Origin: Beijerinckiaceae bacterium
GTDB lineage: Bacteria > Pseudomonadota > Alphaproteobacteria > Rhizobiales > Beijerinckiaceae
Assembly (NCBI GenBank): GCA_947370975.1
Contig: CANBNG010000024.1
Span: 1-50,077, forward strand
Length of the DNA stretch: 50,077 nucleotides
Direction: 5' to 3'
The position numbers were made by a program, and so were the translations under genes. Numbering within the stretch: position 1 is the first letter of the stretch; each line of letters begins with the position of its first letter. Below the pieces are notes generated by a model. The model was not told the origin of the DNA, made no database searches, and was given only the letters and a program-made list of their open reading frames with translations. Positions 42,283-50,077 of this stretch are shown in pieces.

Positions 42283-42929
42283 CAGGGGATAGCCATTCCA
42301 CTTTGGCTCGCAAGTTCGCGAACAACGCGGGGCGACAATTCGCCCGTGACCGGCAATTTCCGTGCTTGTTCGAAAAGCTGGATCGCCTGGCGCGTGGAAG
42401 CACCCATAACCCCATCCGCCTTCAAGACATAGCCCAGTTTCACAAGCGCCTTCTGCGCGCCCTGCACGCGCGCACCCGTATCGGCCGCCGGCCCGGCGGG
42501 AACGAGGCCGGTTTTGAGCAAGGCGCCGATCTGGTCCTTGGCATCGGCGTTTTCGCGCAGAGGCGATGCGCTCTGCTGCTGTTGCTGCTGTTGCTGCTGT
42601 TGCTGCTGCTGCTGTTGCACGGGGGCCACCGCGTCCACGGGACGGGCCACCGGCATCGGCGGGGTTGCAGGAAGCGCCGGGCGGGCAATCACCGGGCCTG
42701 CAAAAATCGGCGCGGGGTGGCGGGCTGTTTGCATAAACAGCGCATTGGCAAGAATGCCGACAAGAAGGCCTGCAAAGACAGCGCCTGCAAGCGCACGGCC
42801 GGGGCGGCGCAACAGCGGCGCGGCAAAGGCAAAGGCCGAGGCCTTTTTCTGCGCGCGCGGTTGCGCCTTGCGCGGACGCGGCGCGGTCAGCACAAAATCA
42901 TGATCGGAACGGGCGAGAGCTTCACGCAA
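42282..42929 (-). CDS. peptidoglycan-binding protein with polyglutamine linker
   Basis: A 215-residue single-pass membrane protein. Residues about 40-65 are hydrophobic ('ALAGAVFAGLLVGILANALF'). A linker with fifteen consecutive Gln follows, then a C-terminal peptidoglycan-binding domain type 1 (about 140-205), seen in 'GAQKALVKLGYVLKADGVMG' and 'TRQAIQLFEQARKLPVTGEL'. It probably tethers the membrane to the wall. The TTG start at 42929 overlaps the last codons of the histidine kinase, so expression is coupled. A different, later start would lose the cytoplasmic N-terminus. Confidence 0.88.
   Translation of the reverse strand: MREALARSDHDFVLTAPRPRKAQPRAQKKASAFAFAAPLLRRPGRALAGAVFAGLLVGILANALFMQTARHPAPIFAGPVIARPALPATPPMPVARPVDAVAPVQQQQQQQQQQQQQQQSASPLRENADAKDQIGALLKTGLVPAGPAADTGARVQGAQKALVKLGYVLKADGVMGASTRQAIQLFEQARKLPVTGELSPRVVRELASQSGMAIP
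42573..42617 (-). repeat. CAG/CAA microsatellite encoding 15 glutamines
   Basis: Fifteen uninterrupted glutamine codons, eleven CAG and four CAA, within the linker of the peptidoglycan-binding protein. The CAG runs make strand slippage likely, which would change linker length in steps of one residue without shifting frame. Confidence 0.95.
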
Positions 42930-44766
42930 TTTTCTTCACCATGGTGACGTCATGAACAGGGGCGGCAGCGCGCCGCGAAAGGGTTTGTATGGTCGCAACC
43001 TGGGGCGCAATCTTGGCGCCCCGGCAATCGAGCGGCAGACGCACCGTGACACAAGTGCCCTGCCCCGGCGCGCTTTCCAGAGAAATCGTGCCGCCGTGCA
43101 ATCCGACAAGGCCCTTGACCACAGAAAGGCCAAGGCCTGTGCCCTCGTGGCGACGATCCAAGGTGGCTTGCGCCTGAAAGAAAGGATCGCCAAGGCGCGG
43201 CAGATCGGATTGGCCGATGCCAATGCCGGTATCGGCGACATAAATCGCCAGATGCGTGCCCTCGGCGCGCGCCCCCACCGTGATGGAGCCGCCGGCGGGC
43301 GTGAATTTGATCGCATTCGACAGAAGATTGAGCAGGATCTGGCGGCACGCGCGCTTGTCGGCCACGAGTTCGGCAAGGCCCGATTTGAAATCGCGCGCAA
43401 TGGCAACCTCGCCCTGCTGCGCCTTCAGCCGCAGGATATCACAGCACGACTCGATGAGGGGCGGCAGATCGAAGGGCTCGGCAAGAATCTGGAACGAGCC
43501 TGCTTCGATCTTCGACATGTCGAGAATGGAATTGACGACCGAGAGAAGATGCTGGCCCGACGCATTGATGATGTCGGCATATTCGCGCCGCTGCGCATCC
43601 CCGTGCCTGGCCCCGTGCTGGCTGCCCAGCATTTCGGAAAAGCCGATGATGGCGTTGAGCGGCGTGCGCAATTCATGGCTGACATTGGCAAGAAGGCGAT
43701 CCTTCCAATGCTGGTCCTCGAGCGCGGCCACGTGGCGCTCTTCCACAATCTGGCCTGCTGCAACCACATCGCTCACATCGCGCAACAGCGCCATGACGGC
43801 GGTTCCGTCCGCGCCCGCGAAGGCGGTGGCGCGCAATTCGACATGGCGGAAGACGGGCTCGCAGAATTGGCCGCGCGCGCTTTCGATATCCGAGGTGTGC
43901 AGGCGCAGGCACGCAAGCGCGGAGCCCTTGCCCGCAGCCGCATCGGCAATGGCTTTCAGGAAGACAGGGCGATCGGCCACCTGCACGCGCTCGCAAAAGC
44001 CACGCCCTGAAAGCGCGCTGGCGCGCAGGCCGAGCGCAGGCTCGCAGGCCTCACCCACAAACACCACCGCGCCGCTGCGGTGGAAATGCACCTCGACATC
44101 GCTGACGAGCGCGCAAAGCACACGCGTTCGCGCGCGCTCATCATTCATGGTCTGCGCGCGGATCGTCACTTCGGCACGCCAGCTTTGGGCAAGACCAAGC
44201 CCATAGGCGAGCGCACCGATGCCAAGCAGCATATCGGCGATAGGATCCTGTCCTGCCGTCGGCAGAAAACCACCGGCGCCTGCAAGCAAAAGGCACCCAC
44301 CCAGCAGCGCCGCTGCGAGCGTGGCCCAGGCGATGCGGCGGGAGGCGCGTGCCAGAGAGGCCTCGAAGGGCATCAGCAGCAGCCAGAGACTGGCCGCCAT
44401 GCCCATGCCCACACCAAGAGCCGCCGTCAGCGCGAGGCCCGCAAGCCCTGCAACGCAGATCATGTGCCCTTCGACAATCGCGCCCCGCCGCGAGACGAGC
44501 GCGACCGCAAGCAGTGGCAGCATGGCAAAGGCAAAGGCCAGCGCCTGCCACAAGGGCGGCGCGCCCAGCGCCAGCAGCAGCGGCGCAAAAATGGCGGCCG
44601 CCAGCGACATCGACAGCCGCAGCCGGATGAAGGCGAGGTGGCGTGCGCGCTCGATCAGGCAGCCACGGGCGCTCTCATGCACCAGGGCATCCAGACTAGC
44701 TTCGAGACCTGACAAGTGGCTCACGTTTGGCGCATCCATCGCGGGACGGGATTTCCGTCTCGACAT
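42922..44766 (-). CDS. PAS-containing membrane histidine kinase (DivJ-like)
   Basis: A 614-residue sensor kinase. Six or so membrane segments occupy residues 50-190, a PAS-like domain follows (about 215-330), then HisKA with the H-box 'LLANVSHELRTPLNAIIGFSEML' (split here; His near 365) and an HATPase domain with 'LLSNAIKFTPAGGS', 'VADTGIGIGQSDLPRLGDPF' and 'GTGLGLSVVKGLVGLHGG'. Size and layout fit the DivJ/PleC group that controls DivK and hence CtrA, which is why I suggest DivJ; other cell-envelope sensors look similar. A near-consensus CtrA box lies 20 bases upstream. The start at 44766 is tentative, 44739 being an alternative. Confidence 0.9.
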   Translation of the reverse strand: MSRRKSRPAMDAPNVSHLSGLEASLDALVHESARGCLIERARHLAFIRLRLSMSLAAAIFAPLLLALGAPPLWQALAFAFAMLPLLAVALVSRRGAIVEGHMICVAGLAGLALTAALGVGMGMAASLWLLLMPFEASLARASRRIAWATLAAALLGGCLLLAGAGGFLPTAGQDPIADMLLGIGALAYGLGLAQSWRAEVTIRAQTMNDERARTRVLCALVSDVEVHFHRSGAVVFVGEACEPALGLRASALSGRGFCERVQVADRPVFLKAIADAAAGKGSALACLRLHTSDIESARGQFCEPVFRHVELRATAFAGADGTAVMALLRDVSDVVAAGQIVEERHVAALEDQHWKDRLLANVSHELRTPLNAIIGFSEMLGSQHGARHGDAQRREYADIINASGQHLLSVVNSILDMSKIEAGSFQILAEPFDLPPLIESCCDILRLKAQQGEVAIARDFKSGLAELVADKRACRQILLNLLSNAIKFTPAGGSITVGARAEGTHLAIYVADTGIGIGQSDLPRLGDPFFQAQATLDRRHEGTGLGLSVVKGLVGLHGGTISLESAPGQGTCVTVRLPLDCRGAKIAPQVATIQTLSRRAAAPVHDVTMVKKIA

Positions 44767-44785
44767 GCAGCTTCGCAGGCCGGCC

Positions 44786-44800
44786 TTAAGTGAGTGCTAA
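44786..44800. promoter_or_regulatory. near-consensus CtrA box upstream of the histidine kinase
   Basis: TTAA-N7-CTAA against the consensus TTAA-N7-TTAA, seven of eight bases, located about 20 bases upstream of the kinase start and 240 bases upstream of the divergent DUF5330 gene. A chance match is possible in this AT-richer spacer. Confidence 0.4.
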
Positions 44801-44889
44801 ACGAGGGCCTGCGGAACGCATGCTTTTGTAAAAAATTTTCACGCTTGCCTCGTCAGGCGCCGAATTCGCGCATCATGGTTTAAGTTTCG

Positions 44890-44918
44890 TTGACACGAAA
44901 AAGGCTTGAAAATACGCA
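44890..44918 (+). promoter_or_regulatory. possible promoter for the DUF5330 gene
   Basis: A perfect TTGACA is followed after 17 bases by a weak -10 (TACGCA), about 120 bases upstream of the DUF5330 start. The -35 lies within a 6-bp inverted repeat (tttcgt-tgac-acgaaa), which could be an operator. The whole spacer 44767-45039 is clearly AT-richer than its flanks and holds no gene. Confidence 0.35.
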
Positions 44919-45039
44919 ATATTTTGCAAATTCAGCGGGTGTATGGTGAATCAAATCTGAACAAATCGATTTCCATTGTTGCGGATCATTTGACTCATAT
45001 TCGCGTTGTGACATTTAAATTTCTGGAGGGTACGGCTTC

Positions 45040-45426
45040 TTGTACACGCAGCGCGTGCGCAGCCCCGCAGGGTTCGTCATGTTCTTTCTGATCCGCTGCA
45101 TTTTCTGGCTTGGACTCGTGTTCGTGGCGCTGCCATGGAACGGCGAGGAGGTGGGATCTGCTCTTGCCGATCAAGCAGAAGAAATCGGCCGCGCGGCTAC
45201 CGACAAGGCGCAGGCGCTGTGCCTGAAAGACCCGGTGGCCTGCGCCAACCATGCCGCCACAGCCGCGCGTCTGCTGGGCGGGACGACGCCAACCAGCGCC
45301 AGCGCCTCGCAAAACACGCTCCTGCCGAGCGATCTCGCACCCGCCTGGCGCGGGGCCACGCACAAGGCGGGCGCCACCCCTTCGGGAACGTCGGCCAATA
45401 TGCCGCCCCGCCGCTCGCCCGGTTAA
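45040..45426 (+). CDS. DUF5330 family small membrane-associated protein
   Basis: A 128-residue protein with one N-terminal hydrophobic helix ('MFFLIRCIFWLGLVFVALPW', residues 14-33), the segment by which I recognise DUF5330. A helical stretch 'DQAEEIGRAATDKAQALC' and 'DPVACANHAATAARLLG' follow, then a Ser/Thr/Pro-rich tail. Function unknown. The TTG at 45040 has a strong ggaggg site nine bases upstream; the ATG at 45079 matches the family start but lacks one. It is divergent from the kinase and 65 bases ahead of sufE. Confidence 0.72.
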   Translation: MYTQRVRSPAGFVMFFLIRCIFWLGLVFVALPWNGEEVGSALADQAEEIGRAATDKAQALCLKDPVACANHAATAARLLGGTTPTSASASQNTLLPSDLAPAWRGATHKAGATPSGTSANMPPRRSPG

Positions 45427-45491
45427 GGCTGGCGCTTCTCCCCTTTTGCGCCATATAGAGCCAAATGGGTTTTAGAAATGCGCGGGACACA

Positions 45492-45920
45492 ATGGCTGGC
45501 AGGATCGACGACATCATCGAGAATTTCGAACTGCTCGACGAGTGGGACGACCGCTATCGCTATCTCATCGAACTTGGCCGCGAACTCGATCCCCTGCCCG
45601 AGGCCGCACATAACGAAGACAACAAGGTGCGCGGTTGCGCCAGCCAGGTCTGGCTTGAAACCCATCTCGCCAAAAGCGACGGGGCAGCGGTGCTGACCTT
45701 CCTTGGCGACAGCGACGCCCATATCGTGCGCGGCCTCGTCTATCTCATTCTGGCACTCTATTCGGGCCATTCGGCGCAGGAAATTCTCGCGACCGACGCG
45801 CAGGATCTGTTCCATCGCCTCGGCCTCGATGCGCATCTGACGCCCCAGCGCTCGAATGGCGTGCGCGCCATGGTCGAGCGCATAAAGGCCGATGCCCGCG
45901 CCGCAATGGCGCCCACCTAA
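45492..45920 (+). CDS. sufE: SufE family cysteine desulfuration protein
   Basis: A 142-residue SufE, which takes sulfur from the cysteine desulfurase SufS and passes it to the SufBCD scaffold for iron-sulfur cluster assembly. 'IIENFELLDEWDDRYRYLIEL' (positions 8-28) and the active-site 'KVRGCASQVWLE' with Cys49 identify it. I start it at the ATG at 45492, which gives the family length; an ATG at 45465 would add nine residues. Other suf genes are not in the window. It converges with the DUF6456 gene, overlapping by four bases, as often seen in Hyphomicrobiales. Confidence 0.94.
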   Translation: MAGRIDDIIENFELLDEWDDRYRYLIELGRELDPLPEAAHNEDNKVRGCASQVWLETHLAKSDGAAVLTFLGDSDAHIVRGLVYLILALYSGHSAQEILATDAQDLFHRLGLDAHLTPQRSNGVRAMVERIKADARAAMAPT

Positions 45921-46729
45921 GCCAATTGCGGGCGATAATCCTCCGCCCCCCAATGGCGCAGTGGCGCTTGGCGGCGGGGCGGCAGGCTCAGCCCGTAATG
46001 ACGCGCGAGCCGCGCCAGCGCCAGATCGAGCACGATGCGGGCCGAGCGGCGCGGCCATTGCCGCTCCGCCTCGATGGTCTCGAGCCCTTTCAGAAAGCCG
46101 CAAATATCGAGCAGAAGGCCTGAAAATTCAGGCCCGACCGCAAGCAAGGCCGCGTCCACCCGCTGGCGTGCGGCCAGAATGGCGTCACTGATCGGCCCGG
46201 CCTGGGGCTGGCCGGGGCTTTGGCCCGGCATCCCATCCCAGCGCGAGGTCACGCGCGGCAGCGTGCGGGCGAGATCGAGATCGCGCCGCAGGCGCTCGCC
46301 CGCTTGCAGATGTTCGGGCTCCAGCAGAGGACGGCCATCCTTGCCGCGCCGACGCGCCAGCCAGACAAGCGGGCTTTCGGCCTCCTCCGACACCACCAAG
46401 CCCTCGGGCGTCGCGCGGCGGACAAGATCGCCATGGAAAAGGCGAACGGGCTCGACGCCACCCTCCCCTTGCGTCAGCGCAGCACGCGCGCGGCCTTCGG
46501 CAGTCAGGGTGAGGCGCGTGCGGCGCGAGGGGCCGGGTTCTTCCCAGACGGCAAAGCCGGCGGCGACCAGGGTCTGCGCCGCCTCGGGGGTGAAACGGCC
46601 AGTCTCAACCGAGACATTGCGGCGGCGCGCCACGGTGCGGAGCTCGCCGCCTGCACCCTCTGGCTGCCAGGCATAGGAATTGTCGGTAAAAAGGGCGGTC
46701 AAAAGGCGCTGGGACGCTTGTGCAATCAT
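45917..46729 (-). CDS. DUF6456 domain protein
   Basis: A 270-residue protein. The C-terminal 150 residues form the DUF6456-type domain, with 'LRRDLDLARTLPRVTSRWDG' (about residues 148-167), 'DAILAARQRVDAALLAVGPEF' and 'IVLDLALARLARHYGL'. The N-terminal half may be a winged-helix-like segment ('RFTPEAAQTLVAAGFAVWEE'). Function unknown; a DNA-binding role is only a guess. It is convergent with sufE and starts 75 bases downstream of the MucR-like gene on the same strand. Confidence 0.85.
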   Translation of the reverse strand: MIAQASQRLLTALFTDNSYAWQPEGAGGELRTVARRRNVSVETGRFTPEAAQTLVAAGFAVWEEPGPSRRTRLTLTAEGRARAALTQGEGGVEPVRLFHGDLVRRATPEGLVVSEEAESPLVWLARRRGKDGRPLLEPEHLQAGERLRRDLDLARTLPRVTSRWDGMPGQSPGQPQAGPISDAILAARQRVDAALLAVGPEFSGLLLDICGFLKGLETIEAERQWPRRSARIVLDLALARLARHYGLSLPPRRQAPLRHWGAEDYRPQLA

Positions 46730-46804
46730 GATCGTTGAAACTCCGGACTGAAAACCCGAAGATCCTACGTCAGGATTATTTTCTTAAGCAAGCGGAAATT
46801 TATC

Positions 46805-47224
46805 TCAAGCCTTCTCGCGGCGGCGCTGCTGGCCGAGACCCATCTGCTTGGCAAGCTGCGACCTGGCCTGCGCATAATTGGGGGCCACCATCGGATAATC
46901 GGCCGGAAGGCTCCATTTCTCGCGATAGTCCTCGGGCGACATATTATATTGCGTCCGCAAATGGCGCTTGAGCGACTTGAATTTTTTCCCATCCTCAAGG
47001 CAGACGATATAATCGCTGGTCACGGATTTCTTGGGCGACACGGCGGGCTTGAGCGTATCGGCGACAATGGGCGCGACGCCGGAATCGACCCGCACCAAAG
47101 CGGCGTGAATTTCAGCGATCAGGCCGGCAATATCGGCTGCAGCCACCACATTATTGCTGACATAGGCAGAAACAATGTCGGCGGCGAGCCTGATGTAGCT
47201 GCTCTGGTTCGGGTCATTGTCCAT
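46805..47224 (-). CDS. mucR: MucR/Ros family transcriptional regulator
   Basis: A 139-residue MucR/Ros regulator, an H-NS-like silencer that binds AT-rich DNA and controls many genes in Hyphomicrobiales. The N-terminal half (about 1-60) oligomerises in homologues. The zinc-finger half reads 'VCLEDGKKFKSLKRHLRTQYN', then 'MSPEDYREKWSLPADYPMVA'. Metal ligands Cys75, Asp78 and His88 are present, but the usual final His near 92-93 is replaced by Gln-Tyr. Relatives without zinc are known to fold and bind DNA. The ATG at 47224 matches the family start MDND. Confidence 0.94.
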   Translation of the reverse strand: MDNDPNQSSYIRLAADIVSAYVSNNVVAAADIAGLIAEIHAALVRVDSGVAPIVADTLKPAVSPKKSVTSDYIVCLEDGKKFKSLKRHLRTQYNMSPEDYREKWSLPADYPMVAPNYAQARSQLAKQMGLGQQRRREKA

Positions 47225-47524
47225 GAAAACGAAGCCTTGATGGAATATTTCGATGCAAAGCATCGGGCGGGAATCAGCCCATCTATCTTGCAACACGTCT
47301 TGAAAGCTACCGCCGGATACAGCGAGCGGCAAGCGCTATAGTGCACTAGCCGCCCGTGCGCATGTAAAGCCGTGCGCCGACCAAGTTTTCGCATCAATGT
47401 AACACTTCGTAAGGTTGAGTTGAACGCGCCCGCCACGCCCACTCGTTTGCCCCATGCGCCTTGCGCAGCGCAGCCGCCGCTGCCATCTGAAAGGGCGATG
47501 TTCTTCCAGAAAGCCTGAACGCAC

Positions 47525-49633
47525 ATGACCAGTTCACTCGACGCCCGTACCGCACCGCTGCCCCCGCGCACGCAAAAGCGCCCGCACGCCTATGATGTGC
47601 ACGGCGTCGCAATTCAGGATGATTACGCCTGGCTGAAAGCTGAAAACTGGCAGGACGTGCTGCGCGACCCCACCGTTTTGCCCGATGATATTCGCGCCGT
47701 GCTGGAGGCTGAAAACGCCTATGCCGAGGCGATGCTCGCACAAGGGGAAAACATGCGCGACCATCTCTTTGGCGAATTGCGCGCGCGCATCAAGGAAGAC
47801 GATGTCGAAGTGCCCGCCCCCGATGGCGCCTATGTCTATTACCGCCGCCATCGCCAGGGCGGTCAATATCCGCTCTTCTGCCGCCGCTCGCGCGAAACGG
47901 CGGGTGATGAACATGTCCTGCTCGATGGCGATGCCATGGGCGAAGGCAAGGCCTTCTTCCAGTTCGGCGCCCTGCGTCAATCGCCCGATCATCGCCTGCT
48001 CGCATGGTCAGCCGATGAAAAGGGCTCCGAACTTTTCACATTGCGGGTGCGCGATATCGCCACGGGCGAAGATCTGCCGGATGTGATGATTGAAACATCG
48101 GGCTCGCCGGTGTGGAGCGCGGATTCCAAAAGCCTGCTCTACGTCAAGCTCGATGACAATCATCGTCCGCATCGCGTGTTTCTGCACAGGCTCGGCACGG
48201 AGGCAGATGCCGATGTCTGTCTGTATGAAGAGCAGGATGCCGGCTGGTTTGTTGGCATTCACCGCACGCAATCGCGCCGCTTCTGCGTGATCGACCTGCA
48301 CGATCACGATTCCGCCGAGACGCGGCTGATCGATCTTGCCGATCCCACCGCCGACCCGCGCATGGTCGCGCCGCGCGTGGCGGGCCTGCGCTATGATGTT
48401 GAGCATCACCGCGAGCGCCTGTTCATCTGCACCAATGCGGATGGCGCGGAAGATTTCAAGATCGTCACGGCTGAGCTCGAAAACCCCGGACATTGGCGCG
48501 ATATCGTGCCCCATCGGCGCGGCTGTATGATCATGTCGATCCTGGCCGTGCAGGATTATCTCGTGCGGCTTGAGCGCGAGGATGGCCTGCCGCGCATCAA
48601 TGTGCGCGAGATCGAGAGCGGCGAGGAACATTCCATCGCTTTCGATGAAGAGGCCTTTTCACTGGGTCTCGAACGTATGCTCGAATTCGAGACGCATAAT
48701 CTGCGCTTCTCCTATTCCTCGATGACGACACCGCGCGAGATTTTCGATTACGACATGGGGACGCGCGCGCGCGTGCTGCGCAAGCGGCAGGAGATTCCAT
48801 CCGGCCATACGCGCGAGGCTTATGTCACGCGCCGCGTTTTCGCGCGCGCACAGGATGGTGAAAGCGTGCCGGTGTCGCTGCTCTATCGCAAGGACACGCC
48901 GCTCGATGGCTCCGCGCCGGTGCTACTGCAAGGCTATGGCGCTTACGGCCATGCAAGCCCGGCCTCGTTCAACGCGCATCGCTTCTCGCTTGTCGATCGC
49001 GGCTTTGTTTATGCCATCGCCCATGTGCGCGGGGGTACCGACAAGGGCTGGCATTGGTATGAGGACGGCAAGCTCGCGAAAAAGCCGAACACATTCTCAG
49101 ATTTCATTGCGGCAGCGCGTTATCTTTGCACAGAAAGATTCACGCGCGAGGGCCGCATTGTCGCGCTGGGCGGCAGTGCGGGCGGCATGTTGATGGGCGC
49201 TGTCGCCAATATGGCGCCGGAGCTTTTCGCAGGCATCATCGCCGACGTGCCCTTTGTCGATGTGCTCAACACGATGCTCGATGCGCAATTGCCGCTGACG
49301 CCACCCGAATGGGTGGAATGGGGCAATCCGGCGACCGATCGCGCGGCCTTCGAGACGATTCTATCCTATTCGCCCTATGACAATGTGCGCGCTCAGCACT
49401 ATCCGCCGATGCTGGTCGAGGCCGGTCTCACCGATCCGCGCGTAACTTATTGGGAACCTGCAAAATGGGTCGCGCGCCTGCGCGAAACCATGACGGGGGG
49501 CGGGCCAATCGTTCTGCTGACCAATATGGATGCGGGCCATGGCGGCGCGGCGGGCCGCTTTGATGCGCTCAAGGATATTGCGCGCGAATATGCCTTCGCT
49601 ATCGATTGCGTTCAGGGCGAGCGCGGCATGTAA
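47525..49633 (+). CDS. ptrB: S9 family oligopeptidase B
   Basis: A 702-residue prolyl oligopeptidase-family serine peptidase. The N-terminal residues 15-75 ('DVHGVAIQDDYAWLKAENW') and a seven-bladed propeller precede the C-terminal hydrolase. The nucleophile is Ser in 'GGSAGGMLMGAV' (near 558). The acid lies in 'EAGLTDPRVTYWEPAKWVA' and the His in 'DAGHGGAAGRFD' (near 678). 'LLQGYGAYGHASPASF' and 'AHVRGGTDKGWHWYEDGK' are oligopeptidase B signatures. The enzyme cleaves peptides under about 30 residues after basic residues in the cytoplasm. The 300 bases upstream hold only the divergent promoters of this gene and the MucR-like gene. Confidence 0.95.
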   Translation: MTSSLDARTAPLPPRTQKRPHAYDVHGVAIQDDYAWLKAENWQDVLRDPTVLPDDIRAVLEAENAYAEAMLAQGENMRDHLFGELRARIKEDDVEVPAPDGAYVYYRRHRQGGQYPLFCRRSRETAGDEHVLLDGDAMGEGKAFFQFGALRQSPDHRLLAWSADEKGSELFTLRVRDIATGEDLPDVMIETSGSPVWSADSKSLLYVKLDDNHRPHRVFLHRLGTEADADVCLYEEQDAGWFVGIHRTQSRRFCVIDLHDHDSAETRLIDLADPTADPRMVAPRVAGLRYDVEHHRERLFICTNADGAEDFKIVTAELENPGHWRDIVPHRRGCMIMSILAVQDYLVRLEREDGLPRINVREIESGEEHSIAFDEEAFSLGLERMLEFETHNLRFSYSSMTTPREIFDYDMGTRARVLRKRQEIPSGHTREAYVTRRVFARAQDGESVPVSLLYRKDTPLDGSAPVLLQGYGAYGHASPASFNAHRFSLVDRGFVYAIAHVRGGTDKGWHWYEDGKLAKKPNTFSDFIAAARYLCTERFTREGRIVALGGSAGGMLMGAVANMAPELFAGIIADVPFVDVLNTMLDAQLPLTPPEWVEWGNPATDRAAFETILSYSPYDNVRAQHYPPMLVEAGLTDPRVTYWEPAKWVARLRETMTGGGPIVLLTNMDAGHGGAAGRFDALKDIAREYAFAIDCVQGERGM

Positions 49634-49661
49634 AAAAAAAGCGGGAGCCTCAGGCTCCCGC
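49632..49661 (-). terminator. rho-independent terminator for the truncated gene at the right edge
   Basis: A nine-base-pair stem (gcgggagcc / ggctcccgc) with a three-base loop. On the minus strand nine T follow it. On the plus strand the following bases are not a clean T-run, so the S9 gene is served less well. Confidence 0.85.
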
Positions 49662-49669
49662 TGTATTTC

Positions 49670-50077
49670 TCAAGCGCCGTTTTCGATGAAGACCTTCAGC
49701 TCGGCGAGCGAGGAAAAGCGATAGGTGCCGGTCGATGTTTCAGCAATGATCGAGCCGTCCGAATACATCACATAGGCGACATCATTTGCGCGATAGCGGC
49801 CAATCTCAACCGCCCCTTCGGGCACGAGTGCAGCCGGAATCTCGGACTTGGCTTGCACCTGCGCGTCTGCTTTGTCCTGCGTGGTGGAGGGAATGACGAA
49901 GCGCGGCTGCGCTTCGGGTGTGGCCACGACATCGGCCGCAAGCGCGCGTTCCAGCCAGTCAGTGCTGAACGGCTCGGGCGCTTTGTCAGGCTGAGACGGC
50001 GCGCTGACCTTGGCAGGAGGCTCCACGGGCACGCTGGCTTGCGCGGGTGTCTGGACGGGCTCGGGCTTTGGCTCCAC
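49670..50077 (-). CDS. conserved hypothetical protein, 3' part only
   Basis: The last 135 codons of a protein whose beginning lies beyond the right edge. The visible part has a Pro/Ala/Lys-rich linker (about 1-40 of the fragment), then a compact C-terminal domain 'GAVEIGRYRANDVAYVMYSD' followed by 'TGTYRFSSLAELKVFIENG'. I recall this ending from hypothetical proteins of Hyphomicrobiales. No function can be given. A terminator follows the stop. Confidence 0.75.
   Translation of the reverse strand: MEPKPEPVQTPAQASVPVEPPAKVSAPSQPDKAPEPFSTDWLERALAADVVATPEAQPRFVIPSTTQDKADAQVQAKSEIPAALVPEGAVEIGRYRANDVAYVMYSDGSIIAETSTGTYRFSSLAELKVFIENGA

Overview
The window looks like the chromosome of an alphaproteobacterium, most likely of the order Hyphomicrobiales (Rhizobiales). 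The reasons are high GC with alphaproteobacterial codon use, a gene-transfer-agent (GTA) type structural cluster, a MucR/Ros regulator, a DivJ-like membrane histidine kinase, small families typical of this group (DUF1491, DUF2336, DUF5330, DUF1214/DUF1254), and palindromic repeats with a 'gcaatccatct' core. No tRNA, rRNA, CRISPR array, integrase or transposase was seen. The family and genus cannot be fixed from this sequence.

Region 1 (1-11,520, almost all minus strand) is a GTA-type head and tail cluster in the Rhodobacter capsulatus gene order. Reading leftwards it runs small terminase, large terminase, portal, two small coupled genes, prohead protease, major capsid, head-tail connectors (gp6, gp7, gp8), major tail protein, the tail assembly chaperone pair gp10/gp10.1, a short tape measure, the gp12 and gp13 baseplate proteins, an NlpC/P60 peptidase, and the start of the large gp15 tip protein, which runs off the left edge. 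A good sigma-70-like promoter lies just upstream of the first gene. Two features stand out. A secreted trypsin-like protease is inserted on the opposite strand between capsid and gp6. A canonical -1 frameshift heptamer sits at the gp10/gp10.1 junction.

Region 2 (11,600-36,400) is a dense catabolic island built from enzymes acting on small branched di- and tricarboxylic acids and probably ring-cleavage products. It holds an FAH-family hydrolase, a LeuC/LeuD-like hydratase coupled to an isocitrate-lyase-superfamily lyase, an enoyl-CoA hydratase, an alpha/beta-hydrolase-fold protein, two glutathione transferases, a TauE/SafE exporter, two MmgE/PrpD dehydratases, an SDR, a complete TctBAC transporter, a two-domain extradiol-dioxygenase-like protein, a PHB depolymerase, a cupin, an AcnA/AcnD-like aconitase, a second TctC-type binding protein, a PrpB-like lyase, a UbiD-family decarboxylase and a TIM-barrel isomerase-like protein. 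The dehydratase-plus-lyase logic occurs twice, with unrelated dehydratase types each paired with a member of the same lyase superfamily. That suggests C-C cleavage of hydroxylated branched acids to pyruvate or glyoxylate plus a short acid. The substrates are unknown, and this is the best candidate in the window for an undescribed pathway.

Region 3 (36,400-50,077) is core or housekeeping: a YcgN-like protein, a class A penicillin-binding protein, DUF1214 and DUF1254 proteins, DUF2336, DUF1491, a peptidoglycan-binding protein with a polyglutamine tract, a PAS histidine kinase with a near-consensus CtrA box, DUF5330, SufE, DUF6456, a MucR-like regulator lacking its usual last zinc ligand, an S9 oligopeptidase and a truncated conserved protein at the right edge. 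Genes are packed tightly, with frequent 1-4 base start/stop overlaps, and no gene-free stretch exceeds about 300 bases.
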